A DNA stretch of 64,000 bases. It comes from Penicillium oxalicum (Eukaryota > Ascomycota > Eurotiomycetes > Eurotiales > Aspergillaceae). The notes under the pieces are model-generated. The model was not told the origin of the DNA, ran no database searches, and worked only from the letters and a program-made list of their open reading frames with translations. The translations under genes were made by a program, and so were the position numbers. Of this stretch, positions 1 through 11,557 are shown in pieces; positions within the stretch are counted from its first letter, which is position 1, and each line of letters opens with the position of its first letter. Location: positions 1,116,001 through 1,180,000 of the forward strand of contig NC_064651.1 in the NCBI RefSeq assembly GCF_001723175.1, written 5' to 3'.

Positions 1-2
1 GC

Positions 3-2570
3 AACGAGGAAGTCTATCAAGATCGCCTCCAGAAATGGATCAGCCGACGCAGTGCTGCTCGTAACCGCACCCTAGGGTCTTCGGTGGAGGGCGAGAAGGA
101 AGAGGATGTGAAGGAGGAGTGGCTGAAGCCCCACCCATCAGAGCCAGACCTTGACCTTCACAACGGTCTCCATGTCCCAGGCGACATTGGGAAATTCCTC
201 TTTCCCTATCAGCGCACCGGAGTTCAATGGCTCTGGGAACTCCACCAGCAATCTGTAGGAGGAATTATCGGCGATGAGATGGGACTTGGAAAGACAATCC
301 AGGCAATCGCCTATCTGGCATCGTTGCATTACAGCAACATGTACACGAAACCTGCGATCATTGTCTGCCCTGCGACGCTGATGAAGCAATGGGTCAATGA
401 ATTCCATCGTTGGTGGCCCCCATTCCGGGTCTCGATTCTCCATTCATCCGGCAGTGGTATGATGAACTTGGGCCGTGAGAGTAGCCGTGAGGCCGCATTG
501 GCATCCGAGCTGATGGGCAGCATACCTTCTCGGCATCTATCAGCTGGTCAGAAGGCGGCCAAGAAGATCATCAAGCGAGTCATGGAGGAAGGACACGTTC
601 TCGTGACTACGTATTCCGGTCTCCAGTCCTACGCTGATGCTCTTGTTGATGTCGAATGGGGCTGCGCTATTCTCGATGAAGGTCACAAAATTCGTAATCC
701 TGACGCCGGTATTACCTTCAGCTGCAAAGAATTGCGCACGCCTCATCGCATAATTCTGTCCGGGACTCCGATGCAAAACAGCCTAGTCGATCTGTGGTCA
801 CTCTTTGACTTTGTCTTTCCCATGCGCCTCGGCACGCTGGTGACTTTCAAGAACCAGTTTGAAATTCCCATCCGGCAGGGAGGGTACGCATCCGCCACCA
901 ACCTCCAAGTGCAGACGGCTGCGAAGTGTGCAGCTACCCTGAAGGATGCCATCAGTCCGTACCTTCTTCAGCGGTACAAGGCGGATGTCACATCAGATCT
1001 ACCACAGAAGACTGAACAAGTCATCTTTTGTAAGCTGACTCAGGAGCAACGGAACGTCTATAAACGGTTCCTGGGGTCGGATGATATGAGCTCCATCATC
1101 CGAGGTAAAAGAAATTCTCTCTTCGGAATCGACATTCTCCGAAAGATTTGCAATCATCCAGACTTGGTGAATCGTCAGATCCGAACGCATGACTCCGACT
1201 TTGGCAACAGCGACCGCTCGGGCAAGATGAAGGTTCTGAAGGGTCTGCTGGAGGTCTGGAAGGATACTGGGCACAAGACGCTGCTGTTCGCTCAGACTCG
1301 ACAGATGCTGGACATCATTGAAAAATTCATTTGGTCGCTTGGCGGTTTCAATTTTCGTCGCATGGATGGTAATACTCCGATCAAAGATCGGCAGACCATG
1401 GTGGATGAATTCAACAAGGACCCGGACTTACATGTTTTCCTTCTGACCACTCGCGTGGGAGGCATTGGGGTAAACTTGACCGGAGCCGATCGAGTCATCA
1501 TCTATGATCCGGACTGGAATCCTTCCACAGATATGCAGGCACGCGAGCGAGCGTGGCGACTGGGACAGAAACGTGACGTGACGATCTTCCGCCTCATGAC
1601 CAAGGGTACCATCGAGGAAAAAATCTATCACCGGCAGATTTTCAAGCAATTCTTGACCAACAAGATCACTCGTGACCCCCAGCAGCGGGAAAGCTTCCAA
1701 GCGAGTGACCTGTATGATCTCTTCTCTTTGACGGAGGAGAATGATAACGAGCTCGAAACCACGAAGCTCTTCAAGAATGCGGACGTTACTTATCAGGAAC
1801 AAGCCAAGGCCAATCCCGGTAATCAACGTCGTGGTGCGGTGAATCGACAGAAGGCCCAACCAGTTCAAGCTGATGAAGAAGATATCAGCGCCGTTCAAGG
1901 GGTCGCCAATGTCGAGCAATTCCGTAACGAGGCAGAGGATGAGAAATCTTCCAAGACCGCAGAAGACCGGATCATGCATGGCATCTTCGCTCGCTCCGGC
2001 GTTCATGCTGCGCTTGAACATGATCAGATTATTAACGGCAAGCGCAATGTCCGGGCCGACCCGAAACTGATCGAAGAAGAGGCACGCCGCGTCGCCGCCG
2101 AAGCCGCTCGTGAGCTACGCCGTGCAGAAGAGGTCGCTCGCAACACACCCATCGGTCTGCCTACTTGGACGGGCTCTTTTGGCGTAGGTGGCCGCGTGGA
2201 TACCGCTGGCAACGGTGGCTCGTCATCAAGACCGGCCGCTCGGGGTCCATCCTCCTCATCCCTTCTCGCCAACCTCAACCCCAACGCCTCTTCAATCATG
2301 TCCCCAAACTCGACACCTCCAGGATCGGTCACACCAAGTCGAATGCCCCGGGGGAAAGACTTCCTGCCGCTTATTCGGGATTTCTTGCTCTCTCGCCGAG
2401 GGCCTGTGTTCACGCAAGTGATTGTTGATCAATTCAATCATTACTGCACCACCCCTCAGCGAGTAGCTGAATTTCAAGAGATGCTTAAGACTGTGGCTAG
2501 CTTGGATCGAGACCGAGGTGGTCGGGGTCGATGGACTTTGAAGCCCGAATTTGCGAGGCCATCTAGTTAA
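3..2570 (+). CDS. rad26: RAD26/CSB-type SWI2/SNF2 DNA-dependent ATPase, 5'-truncated
   Basis: The frame is open from the left edge, so the true start lies outside the window; 855 codons plus stop are seen without an intron. SNF2 helicase motifs appear in order: Walker A (GDEMGLGKT, nt 270-296), the DEGH box (nt 675-686), SGTPMQN (about nt 756-779), then the C-terminal helicase lobe with RMDG, VGGIGVNLTGAD and QARERAWRLGQ (about nt 1536-1568). The DEGH variant and the conserved C-terminal block with RDFLLSRRGPVFTQ match the RAD26/ERCC6 (Cockayne B) group, not chromatin remodellers such as Snf2 or Iswi. The family acts in the nucleus, where it binds stalled RNA polymerase II and drives transcription-coupled nucleotide excision repair. 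The region after the helicase is acidic, then Arg/Ala-rich and Ser/Pro-rich, as usual for this tail. The next gene converges on it from the right. Confidence 0.93.
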   Translation, partial: NEEVYQDRLQKWISRRSAARNRTLGSSVEGEKEEDVKEEWLKPHPSEPDLDLHNGLHVPGDIGKFLFPYQRTGVQWLWELHQQSVGGIIGDEMGLGKTIQAIAYLASLHYSNMYTKPAIIVCPATLMKQWVNEFHRWWPPFRVSILHSSGSGMMNLGRESSREAALASELMGSIPSRHLSAGQKAAKKIIKRVMEEGHVLVTTYSGLQSYADALVDVEWGCAILDEGHKIRNPDAGITFSCKELRTPHRIILSGTPMQNSLVDLWSLFDFVFPMRLGTLVTFKNQFEIPIRQGGYASATNLQVQTAAKCAATLKDAISPYLLQRYKADVTSDLPQKTEQVIFCKLTQEQRNVYKRFLGSDDMSSIIRGKRNSLFGIDILRKICNHPDLVNRQIRTHDSDFGNSDRSGKMKVLKGLLEVWKDTGHKTLLFAQTRQMLDIIEKFIWSLGGFNFRRMDGNTPIKDRQTMVDEFNKDPDLHVFLLTTRVGGIGVNLTGADRVIIYDPDWNPSTDMQARERAWRLGQKRDVTIFRLMTKGTIEEKIYHRQIFKQFLTNKITRDPQQRESFQASDLYDLFSLTEENDNELETTKLFKNADVTYQEQAKANPGNQRRGAVNRQKAQPVQADEEDISAVQGVANVEQFRNEAEDEKSSKTAEDRIMHGIFARSGVHAALEHDQIINGKRNVRADPKLIEEEARRVAAEAARELRRAEEVARNTPIGLPTWTGSFGVGGRVDTAGNGGSSSRPAARGPSSSSLLANLNPNASSIMSPNSTPPGSVTPSRMPRGKDFLPLIRDFLLSRRGPVFTQVIVDQFNHYCTTPQRVAEFQEMLKTVASLDRDRGGRGRWTLKPEFARPSS

Positions 2571-3441
2571 AAGATCGAGATGGTGGCGTACATCTGCCCA
2601 GAAAGGCGATGCTAGCGATTAGATTGGGGTTGGCTCGTCCAAAGCATGTTTGGCCTGTTCATGGAGCCATTCATCTCTCTGTATTTCTTAAAGACATTTG
2701 CTTTGTATGATAGGACTAGACATTTTTGACGCGACGAGCTAATGATTCAACGAAGATAATCACATCAATCCTCTTGCTGTTACGATGCAGCGGTATCCAA
2801 AACCTTCGCACTTTTCCTCCGCCTTGGGGGTTATTCTTTCACCCCGCAACTTTGACTCACTTGACCGAATCTCTCACTCACCAGGATCATTTTGGACCCA
2901 GTCCACTGGCGTCGATGGAGTACCCGACAACTTCAAGCTCAGCAGCGGAGGACTGCCTCGATTGTATCTCGTCGGGCACGAATCCACTCAATTAAGCTAG
3001 CTGAAGTCAACTCAGTCAATACACAATTTGAAAAGAGCCCGACTGGATAATTTGGAAAGCCTGAATCTATACAGCGTATCTCTATTCTATTCTATTTTAT
3101 TTTTCGTTTGTTGAGAGCCCATTTTGCGCGCACATATCACCGAATTAGACTGCTCCGAGCTACACCTACCAATACATGGATACGCTTGAAAAGAAAAGCG
3201 TCGAAACAAATTCTTAGAAACTCGTCGCTCCGACAGTAAGTACCTACGTAGTAGCCACTATCTCGTCAATATCCTGACATCCCCGCAAGATTCTTGCCAA
3301 AGCCTCAGGACAGAGGCTTGCGAATTGACTCATGAACTGTATCTGGGTCCTCACTTCCCAAACGTTGAAAGTGACCATGAACAGATCCCTTCAGCTAGCA
3401 CCATTTCATCAGTTAATTTTGTCATTTCATGTTAAAAAAAA
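2571..3441. other. Intergenic spacer between convergent genes
   Basis: This stretch holds the 3' flanks of the RAD26-type gene and the MYND-DUF4470 gene. It is AT-rich near 3060-3110 (repeated tctattctat-like text) and has no ORF with coding character. I see no RNA gene or repeat here. Confidence 0.6.
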
Positions 3442-5599
3442 TCATCCTCCTCCCCGCGAGTCGGAGGGCCTATCCTCCGACTGAACCTCGCGCCGCCACT
3501 CCAAGTAAACCTCCTTCCCATCCACACTTTCCCGGAGCCGCATCATGAGCTTGTTAAAAGGCTCCTGATTTTCGGGCTGAGGATCGACTGGGTATGGAAA
3601 TTCAGAAATGATAGTGTTGGAGTCTTTCAATCCTGCACCGAGAGCTTTGGAGGCAGCTTCGAAACCTCGTTGATTCAGATATCTGTATTGGCGGTTAGCA
3701 AGCGGCCATCTGGAAAAGAAAGAAAAGTGCAAAGCACAAGGACTGCGCATTTCAGAGCATGGGACTGGATAAACTTGCGGGAATTACGTACTCGATAAAG
3801 ACTTCATCGTAGGAAATAAGTAGAGAGATTGCTTGAGAGAAAATCAAGAGTGCGGGCTCCCAGACGAACGAGGACATTCTCGGTGGGAGAAGTCTACCGA
3901 GAATTTCTATCACTCTCGGGTTCTGTTCAACCTCTTCCGTGATGAAGCCGTCTGATATGCATGATTTGACGGCTGTTTCGAAGAAAAGAATCAATGTGGC
4001 ACAGGGGTTTCGTTTGGTGTCTTTTAATAGTGGGATGTACGTGGAGAGGGCGGAGAGGGGGTTATCTGGATCTCTGTCTGTGATGCCAGTTGCCTGTAAA
4101 GACCTTTGGTGTTAGATGACTGGACTCCAATTGATATACTTGCAAGGGTACTCCACAGCATGCTCCAGTGAGTATTGATTGATGCTCGGCACTAGCGAAG
4201 CTAGAAATGTAGTAGAGGGTGACTTACGTCGATTCGATCAAAGTACCCTAGATCCAAAACTTCCAAGAGCCGGAAAGGGTTCATCTGGTACAGGACAAAA
4301 GCAGTGGGCGAAATAGACATTCGAGAGATGCAAGATCGAAGACGGCCACGAAGGTAGTTGAGTAATTTTCCGTACACATCATTTTCAGAAGCAGCACCGG
4401 GAGTCTCGAGAACGTCCTCCAGTGGCCATCCAAAAATCGGATTGAGCGCATCGTTCAGCTGCCACACACATGGGGGACGGTACAGAAATCTGCAATTCGA
4501 ATTAGCGAAGAAACAATTTGGAGAGTTTACTCCGATATCTTACGGGTTGGCCTCCGAAAATTCTTCCCGAGGATGTCCAAAAGGAAGCACCAAACCATCC
4601 AAGAGATACTTTTGATGAGCAAGTCGCTGTGCTATCGGCATCTTCATCATGAGCTCGTCACGGAAATCTTGCCGATGTGGAGCCATTGTCACTTTGAGAC
4701 GGCTGTTGGAGGCCGCGTCATGCTTGATCTGACCCAGTCGATCAAAAATACCTAGCAGATCCATCCAGGACTTCTGCTTCAGGATGACTTTGACCGAGAA
4801 AGTATCTCGCTTCCATGTCTTGGCGTAGAGCTTGTTCGGGTCTTGGTCTTTGATGGTGTTGCAGACGCGGCGGATCATGGGCTTGATCCGCGATTGGAGC
4901 ATGTCGGCGTCGGATTTCCGGATGAAGGCCGAGTACCAAATGTGAATCATGCTGTCAACAGCGTCATTCACGTTATCAATGCACATGGCGACGAGGAGCA
5001 TCACCACGCTGCGTCCGATGCAGTCCACATCCGCGTCGTTTATGGTCAATTCAATCTCCTGATTCCAGGAGTCTGGCAGACTTGCCAGGGTTTGGACGAC
5101 ATTTCCAAGATCACCGCAGGCTATTTTTCACCAGTGATATTAGCTTTGAAAGAATGTAGGCTCGATATGATCCATTCGATGCAGACCTGAAAACAGAAGC
5201 TGAAGATCCTGGCTGTGGGTTACCCCTTCGTTTTCAGCTAGCTTCAGGATGTCAAAAGCCGGAAAACGGGACCACAGACGCTTCCGCAGCCCCCAAGGCT
5301 GATCTTCGCTGGTGAAAAAATGGGGTTCTCTCTGGTCCGCCACCCATGCTGGCTCCCAAGAGATTTGACCCACGGCGTCTTTGCACTCAGCCTTGTGTGC
5401 AGGCCAGTGGCCAAGTTGACATTTGCGGCTGCAGTACTAGATTTCAAATTGGTAAGAGAGAATGCTTTGATCTGGTATGAAATGTCAAAGCTCATGGAAA
5501 GCTCACCTTGACGAGCTTGCAGCTCGCGCACGCGTATGTTCCTTCGTTCGGGCACTCCTGAATGCGGCTGTTGGCGCATCGAAGCTTAAAGGTCGACAT
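3442..5599 (-). CDS. MYND zinc-finger protein with DUF4470 domain
   Basis: I read six exons on the minus strand: 5599-5507, 5436-5187, 5120-4544, 4489-4228, 4093-3792 and 3682-3442. All introns are GT-AG with consistent phases, giving 574 residues. The N-terminus is a MYND finger with C8, C16, C24, C27, C33, C37, H41, H45 and C49; intron 1 falls between the two zinc half-sites. A block starting near residue 105 (SQDLQLLFSACGDLGNVVQT) followed by TINDADVDCIGRS matches DUF4470, a domain often found after MYND fingers in Eurotiomycete proteins. MYND fingers bind proline-rich partners; the DUF4470 function is not known, so no specific role is assigned. The end is hydrophilic and Arg/Asp-rich. The fourth intron (4227-4094, 134 nt) is the least certain because other acceptors exist nearby. 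Confidence 0.82.
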
Positions 5600-6804
5600 T
5601 ATTCCAGTTCGCATGGATTCTATGGCTCACTGAACTAGGTAAGCTTACTCCAATGAGGTAAGCGATGGTGTGGCTTGAAGTTTCAAGATGTTCTGAAAAA
5701 GATTGAGAAGAGGATGACTTGAGTAAACAAACAAGGAAGCTGATTGATTGGGTTGCAGGATGTTCCTATTTTCACTACTGAAAGCAAACATCGTGACACG
5801 TGGGAGATGCCACGCTCACTTGCTAATCTGTTCTAGATTCATCTATAAGTGAGGCCCTCCTCATTAGGGTACGTTGATCTTGTTGCCTTTGTTTGTTGTG
5901 GAAATCCTTCCAGAAGTGACCGACAAGCTCTCCTCCAAGAGTCCTTTTTGAGGGATGTTGTCGTTATGATTGCGGGAAAGCTGGAGCATTTGATCAGAGA
6001 AGTACAAGCTAGGCCAGGGTGAAATTGATCCTGAATGTTTTACCTAGAGCCGGTTGCAAGGTCAGTAGAAAGAAGGAAGACCACACCCTTTTCAGGGTAC
6101 CAAGCTACCTCTGATACATGGCTTCTAATTCTAGGTGCATAGACACTGTCAAAGGCCTTAGAGAACTTTCACCTATTTAGGTCTACTGATACACGACTAC
6201 CAGTCGTGATCAAGCTCTTGAGGCATGGATACTTTACTGATATAGTCATTCCAGCTGGACTGCCTAGATTGTTGTCGATTTCTGGCCTTGCGCTTAAGGC
6301 ACTAGTGCATGTCAGGGATGGTCACCGAGTCCACTGATCTGCACCGAACAGCCTGCTGGTTGGATCCGACATCTCCTTTGATTTGCCCTTTGATTTGCCA
6401 CTTGGGGTAACAGCAGTGGGACATGCACGATCTGGGATTTGCCGATCAGGTGAATCTTGATACACAGGGGGTCTCTCCACCCTGCTTTGACTCTATCACC
6501 CAACCTTGTGAATTTCTTTCTTCACTGCCGAAGACGGCAATTATCGCAGAGTTGGTGGTGGATCTTGTGGATTATAAAACGCGTGGCCCGATATAGTCAT
6601 GTGCTCGTCATCCGCACTGCTTTAAGTTTAAAGGTTGCCTCTTCACTTTCTTTGCTGTACTTGCACTTCTTCAATTTTCTTGAGAATCCGTCAGCAGTAT
6701 TAGAATCTCAATTGATTTCCTGCAAGACCCCTCCACTGAGGGCCGAGCGAACCAAGAAAAAGAGTTGCCTGCCTGAGCCAGACCGACATCGCTCTCCGCA
6801 CATA
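5600..6804. other. Intergenic spacer, divergent promoters
   Basis: The spacer lies between the minus-strand MYND-DUF4470 gene and the plus-strand secreted-protein gene. No ORF here looks coding. A short imperfect direct repeat (gatttgcc, twice around 6380-6400) is the only structure seen. Confidence 0.55.
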
Positions 6805-7407
6805 ATGCAGCTGATCCAGACTATTGCCGGTTTTATGCTAGCAGCCAGAAACATACCCATCGCTTCTGCATTACAAACGCCAGCGGAGTTTCACCTCGTA
6901 TCTTCCAGTTCCGACACGGCTTTGGACAATCTCTACCTCTCAACCAAATCTACAGGCCCACTCAACAGCAACCCTGTCTTCCGCGATCCAGCGAACGCTG
7001 CTAGCTTCTATCTGACAAACACGACGCTCAATTACGATGCACCCAACAAAGCACCTTGGGCCTTGGCATTATTGCGAGGGAACACCGCACAGGGAAACAT
7101 GGAAGTTAGTGTGAATCCTAGCGTGACAGTCGCTATCAGTACTGGATTTCATATCAATGGCGATATGCATCTGTACAGTGAGAGCCCAAGCTGGGGTGGC
7201 TGGCTAGGTAAGTCATCACTCAGCATGAACATTCTTCTGCTTCTCGCTCTCCCCGAGTCATGATTAACCTAGTTTTTACTGTCGACAGTCTGCCCTGGAC
7301 AACAAACATCCCTGCTACAGTTGTTCTATCATAACACTAGTGTGGGACCTGACGTCCCTACGGGATGTGGTCGAGTCCAATTGACTGCGGTCTATACGAG
7401 CGCATGA
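6805..7407 (+). CDS. Small putative secreted protein
   Basis: Two exons (6805-7207 and 7289-7407; GT-AG intron of 81 nt) encode 173 residues. The chosen ATG opens a hydrophobic leader of about 22 residues ending near ASALQ, consistent with a signal peptide, although an Arg and an Asn interrupt the core. The mature part is rich in Ser, Thr, Asn and short beta-like segments with several N-x-S/T sites. Two cysteines lie in exon 2 (VCPGQQ and TGCGRV) and could form one disulphide. The pattern (FHLVSSSS near the start, ending GRVQLTAVY) resembles small beta-sandwich secreted proteins of Eurotiales such as DUF7907 types, but I cannot assign the family firmly. The frame stays open 348 nt upstream of the ATG, so a longer N-terminus is formally possible. 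Confidence 0.68.
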
Positions 7408-7997
7408 GACAAAACGTTGTTGGCAAATTCATCCGCAGAAAAAAAAAAGTCTCCTGACTGATCAGAATGTTGTGCAACTTCATGTTTCACAAATACGGTG
7501 TTCCTGTTCGTCTGAAGAATTTCGGTCTTGCAAGCCCTCCCAACCATCCTTGAGCAAAGTGACTCCTCGGCCCACATCAACCAAGGGAAATACATTCAAA
7601 CTGTTCTGCCGACTCCTCTTGCCCAAAGCTATCATACTTTCCAAGGCTGGTGATCCCTTGAATCTCCATTTTCATAGCAGCAGAAGCAATGAACCCATGA
7701 GTGACTTGGATCACCTTTCTGATCACGGAATTCACCTGGTAATGCTGATTCTGGTATGAACTGTTCACCCTGAAAGTAGGTAACTTGGAGTCTAATCACT
7801 ACCTCGCCAATGCTCTACGAAAAAGTCCTGACGAATCTGTCGGTGAGCCTACCAAGCAAGTATTATGGATCCTTGCTTCAAGGTTGATCACCATTTAAAT
7901 TAAGTATTGACCGATCTTATGAGCCGCTTGAACGCCTGTCCCTGGCATATCCCGCATAATGAACAGGATCCTTGGAACTAAGAGTATCAACGCGCCT
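7408..7997. other. Intergenic spacer between convergent genes
   Basis: This is the shared 3' flank of the secreted-protein gene and the hypothetical gene at 7998-8642. The small ORFs on both strands overlap each other and have no recognisable domain; I see nothing functional. Confidence 0.5.
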
Positions 7998-8642
7998 TTA
8001 TTCGCCCCCCTTCTCCAAACGCCGAATATCCTCTAACAGAGACTCATCAGTCAAGAGCTTGGATCCGCTCTCAATGCCCCGCCGATGCTCTAGAGCTGCT
8101 TTCTTCCTCAGCAGGCCCCATCGCATTCCCAGACGCCGGCATTCCCAGTCCACCGCTTCCCGGACCACCAGCAGGTCACGGAAGCGCTGTCCAACCACAT
8201 AGGCATCATCCATGTCACAGTCAGCTTGGGAGAACAGGTACCGTGGTACTCCCGTCGGACGGATGCCATGGTGGCTGATCTCAGGAAGAGGGAAGCCCAT
8301 GGTGGTGAGGATGTCGGGTACCTTCTCGACAAAAGCCAGGTCTGTGGGCATGTCCGGGAGCTCAGTACGGGCTGCATTCCTCTTCCTAGATGGGCCCGGC
8401 TCGGGACTGGGGCTAGACGGCCCTCTCTGGCGCTTTGGCTGCCGTTCATCAGGCTTTTGTTCCTCGGAATTGGCAAGTCGGAACGTATGCATGCCCTCGG
8501 CCATGTTGAGACGTATTGGGCTCTGCAGCTCAAAGGGATCATGCCGAGTAATGGGAACTCTCTCAGCGAGGGGAGCAGGGGGCTCGTCATCCACACGCTT
8601 GAGTTTACCTCGAAATCGCCGCTTGGCCGGAGTGTTTTGCAT
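7998..8642 (-). CDS. Conserved-looking hypothetical protein, 214 aa
   Basis: A single exon encodes 214 residues. The N-terminus is strongly basic (MQNTPAKRRFRGKLKR) and is followed by a low-complexity Pro/Ser/Arg stretch around residues 60-90 with nuclear-localisation character. The C-terminal half (about residues 95-210) is more ordered, with predicted helices rich in Arg, Glu and Leu (RFRDLLVVREAVDWECRRL). I do not recognise a family. A nuclear or chromatin-related role would fit the composition but is only a guess. Overlapping ORFs on the same and opposite strands lack this ordered pattern. An upstream non-coding exon is possible because the promoter side (8643-8850) has splice-like text. 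Confidence 0.66.
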   Translation of the reverse strand: MQNTPAKRRFRGKLKRVDDEPPAPLAERVPITRHDPFELQSPIRLNMAEGMHTFRLANSEEQKPDERQPKRQRGPSSPSPEPGPSRKRNAARTELPDMPTDLAFVEKVPDILTTMGFPLPEISHHGIRPTGVPRYLFSQADCDMDDAYVVGQRFRDLLVVREAVDWECRRLGMRWGLLRKKAALEHRRGIESGSKLLTDESLLEDIRRLEKGGE

Positions 8643-10531
8643 AGTGACACTGGAGGTTGACAGCTAAGTTAGTACCGGATCAAAAGGTCTGTGATCTGGC
8701 CCAAAAAATCCAAGTCTCTTGAAACCGTCACATACCTGGGATCCAATGATATCGTTCCTCAATGATGAGCAGAGACTAACGCGAGACTTACGCGAGGATC
8801 CGTCGCCGACCACGAATATCTAACGTGAGGCATCGAAGAAAGTGGCGTGAATAGCCCGGCAGTTGAACGTTCCAGGATCGAGATGGCTGAGGAATCTCGG
8901 GCGTGAATCGGTGAGCTAACGTGAGAGTCGTAATGAAGAAAGATGTCAATAACGTCACTTATGAAGTGATGATCTAGGCAATCGCACTATACCGATTGCG
9001 TCTAATCAATCGCGGGTCTCGGATCCTGAGGGTATCGCGAAGTTGTTGCCTGGTCTGTTCTTTTTTTTCTTTCTATGAAAATGACGGCGTACGAACCGTT
9101 GGCAGCGCCCCCACGTCTCGCCCGACTCCATGACATGATCAAAACCTGGAAGCCTTTATTCACGCCTTAAGTTGAATCTAAATAGAGGCTCTTGAATGGA
9201 TAGTGCAACCTTGCTAGCCCCTGAAGTTCAACCCTCACGGCGATATGTATCCAAATCATGGTATATGACGGATCCTAGCCAAGAACAACACGGCCTACCC
9301 ATCTAGAAAACACCCATCTTTGGATTCTTCGACTTGAAAAAACCAGAAAACTTGCCAAAATACAAAAAAAGCACATAAAGCTACAATTTAAATGGTAGTT
9401 TAAGAACAACCCTGATTGAAAGGGGGCTCTTAATGTGATCGAGTTAGTGCTGATAGATGGTATGCTGGATGGATGCAAAGGTTCTTGGCGCAGATTGTAG
9501 GATAAATATGACCTTCTTAGTCCATAGAAATGTTTGATACCACTTGAAATCAGATCGCACAGAAAGTGCATATGAGGTGATCAATAGAATGACGCTATGG
9601 CTCAAGATCAAGATGCCCTGATTCTATATCAGTTGATCAATATCGTATGGTGTTTTTCTGGATCGGATCGGGCAGATCAGATCATGTGACTGTTGCCCCT
9701 CTGGCTCTGGCCCGTGCGGAACCAGCCAGAGCCTCCCGTTGGATGAAGAATGAAACTAAAACAAACACAAAAATGCTCTATTGTGACTAATGTGCGCAGA
9801 TTCCAGTTTTTAGGGATTTAACATAAGAAGCACTGCTTGAAATCGATGGACAGATCTTATGTTTAAAGTCCTTTGCTGGTTCTCTTTGGATCATCCTGTG
9901 CGTGACCTGAATTTGCAGCATTATGTCTCAGAAACCCATTGGTAAAAAAAGGTTCCGCCTATTTATAGAGTTGCTGGTATCGCTGGGCCATCGCCCTTTT
10001 AGGCTTAGCCCCGCAGGCGACCTCTCCAGAACACTCATCCTTTCTGATTCTTGATCATTTCTCTCCCACGCCACGATACCACAGCGATCGGTTTTCTCAC
10101 TCGGCACACTCGCTTGTTACTCGCTTGGTTGGCAGTATCTCTCGCTCACGCTGTCCCCACGACTGTGTCAGGAAGATCTCCGACTGGCCAGCCTCCTTTG
10201 AACCCGCATTTCCCGTCGTCTCGTCTCCATTCCGCCCGTGACACTAAACAGACTTGCTGAACTAGGACTCACTGTCCCCTGGGCATTTCTCTTGTACTTG
10301 ATCATCGACCGCAGTCGCTACAATCTTCTTCCCGACATCACGAAAAGAAGCCTACAGTCAGTTTCCGTGAAACGAGACCAATCTCATCCGTTCCCTGTCA
10401 CCTGGCTCCCTCGGACAAGGCAAGGGGTTGTTGATTCGGTTATATTCTCCGACCAGGGGACTCTCTTCTTGGTTTTGGTTCCTCGACCGTCACTGTTTCA
10501 CAAACACGCTTGACACACTTTGATATTCACC
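8643..10531. promoter_or_regulatory. 1.9-kb divergent intergenic region
   Basis: The region separates the minus-strand hypothetical gene from the plus-strand DUF7137 gene. I see no coding ORF. A TATA-like tatttata lies near 9960-9967. The last 480 bp before 10532 are C/T-rich and probably form a long 5' leader. Nothing resembling an RNA gene was found. Confidence 0.45.
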
Positions 10532-11557
10532 ATGCGCTCCTTCTTCGTGAGTGTGCTATATGCTGTCCTATTCCTGGGCGTCCTGAGTTCGGCTTGGCCC
10601 TGGGATGGGTTGCTGGCCGAGCGGAGCGATGATCTCAGCAGACGAGCAGGTATGTAATGTCGGCCATGTCACTCGATCAGCTGAAGGTCTTGCGCTGATT
10701 CACCATAAACAGAATCGACAGCCTCCGATGTGGGCACGGCTGACACGCCCTCAACTACCGACTCCCCCTCGTCCTCTTCTTCGTCTGGCTCCTCGGACTC
10801 GTCGGCCACTGGAACGATAACCGGAACCAATACCAACACCAACACCGATGCCACTGCCACTGGAACAGGCCGTATGACGACGGCCACTGGCTCGGGAAGC
10901 AGTAACAGCACCAACACCAAGACCACCTCCCGCACTACCGCCACATCTTCCATCTCCATTGACCCCGCTGCTGCCGCTGGAGGTATCTCTATGATCACCC
11001 CTAACGCCATGTCGACCACGTATTACAAGATCGATTATAATGCGACCTTTGTGTGGAACTACACCTCGCTCTCAGTCACGCCGACAGCCATCAACGTCGT
11101 GGCTTCATGTAGTCTGAACCGAGAGACCTACACCTTGACCAACAACATGACTGTGGACCCCACCGGCACTTTCATCTGGGACACCAAGGAATTCCAGGCC
11201 TCGCAGACAGTCTCTCTCTTGACCTCGACCTACACTCTCTTTGTCGTCGACGCGGATAAGTCGATTACCGACACTCCCGAGCCTGGGTACCTGAGCAGCT
11301 TCATTGGATTCCCCTTCGGCATGTATCGTCCACAATACTACGTTCCTCTCAATGGTAAGCCCTTCTCGAATTTCCCCCTTGAAAGTCTACTGGTCTGACT
11401 CATTTCTTCCTTCCATCCAGAGTTCAAATGCGCCACCTGCAGTGGTGCTCTCTCTGACGTTCAGCGCCAAGGTATCAAGTTTGCTCTTGGTATGGCCATG
11501 ATTACTCTCTTCTCCTTCACCTGGTTTGTCGGTGGGGCTGGCCTTCTGTCCGCCTGA
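10532..11557 (+). CDS. DUF7137 family membrane-anchored cell-surface protein
   Basis: Three exons (10532-10649, 10713-11354, 11421-11557; GT-AG introns of 63 and 66 nt) encode 298 residues. Residues 1-22 form a clear signal peptide (MRSFFVSVLYAVLFLGVLSS). Residues about 40-125 are a Ser/Thr-rich linker with GT-rich repeats, likely heavily O-glycosylated. From about residue 126 comes a conserved domain (ITPNAMSTTYYKIDYNATF...) with several N-glycosylation sites, ending in GFPFGMYRPQYYVPLNEF and a CATC pair. This matches the fungal DUF7137 domain. The last 20 or so residues are hydrophobic (FALGMAMITLFSFTWFVGGA) and can act as a single membrane anchor. The protein is probably in the plasma membrane or secretory pathway. 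Its biochemical function is not known. Confidence 0.85.

Noticed and set aside
1428..2021. 197-codon ORF antisense to the RAD26-type gene
   Set aside because: It lies fully inside a clear SNF2 coding region and has no domain.
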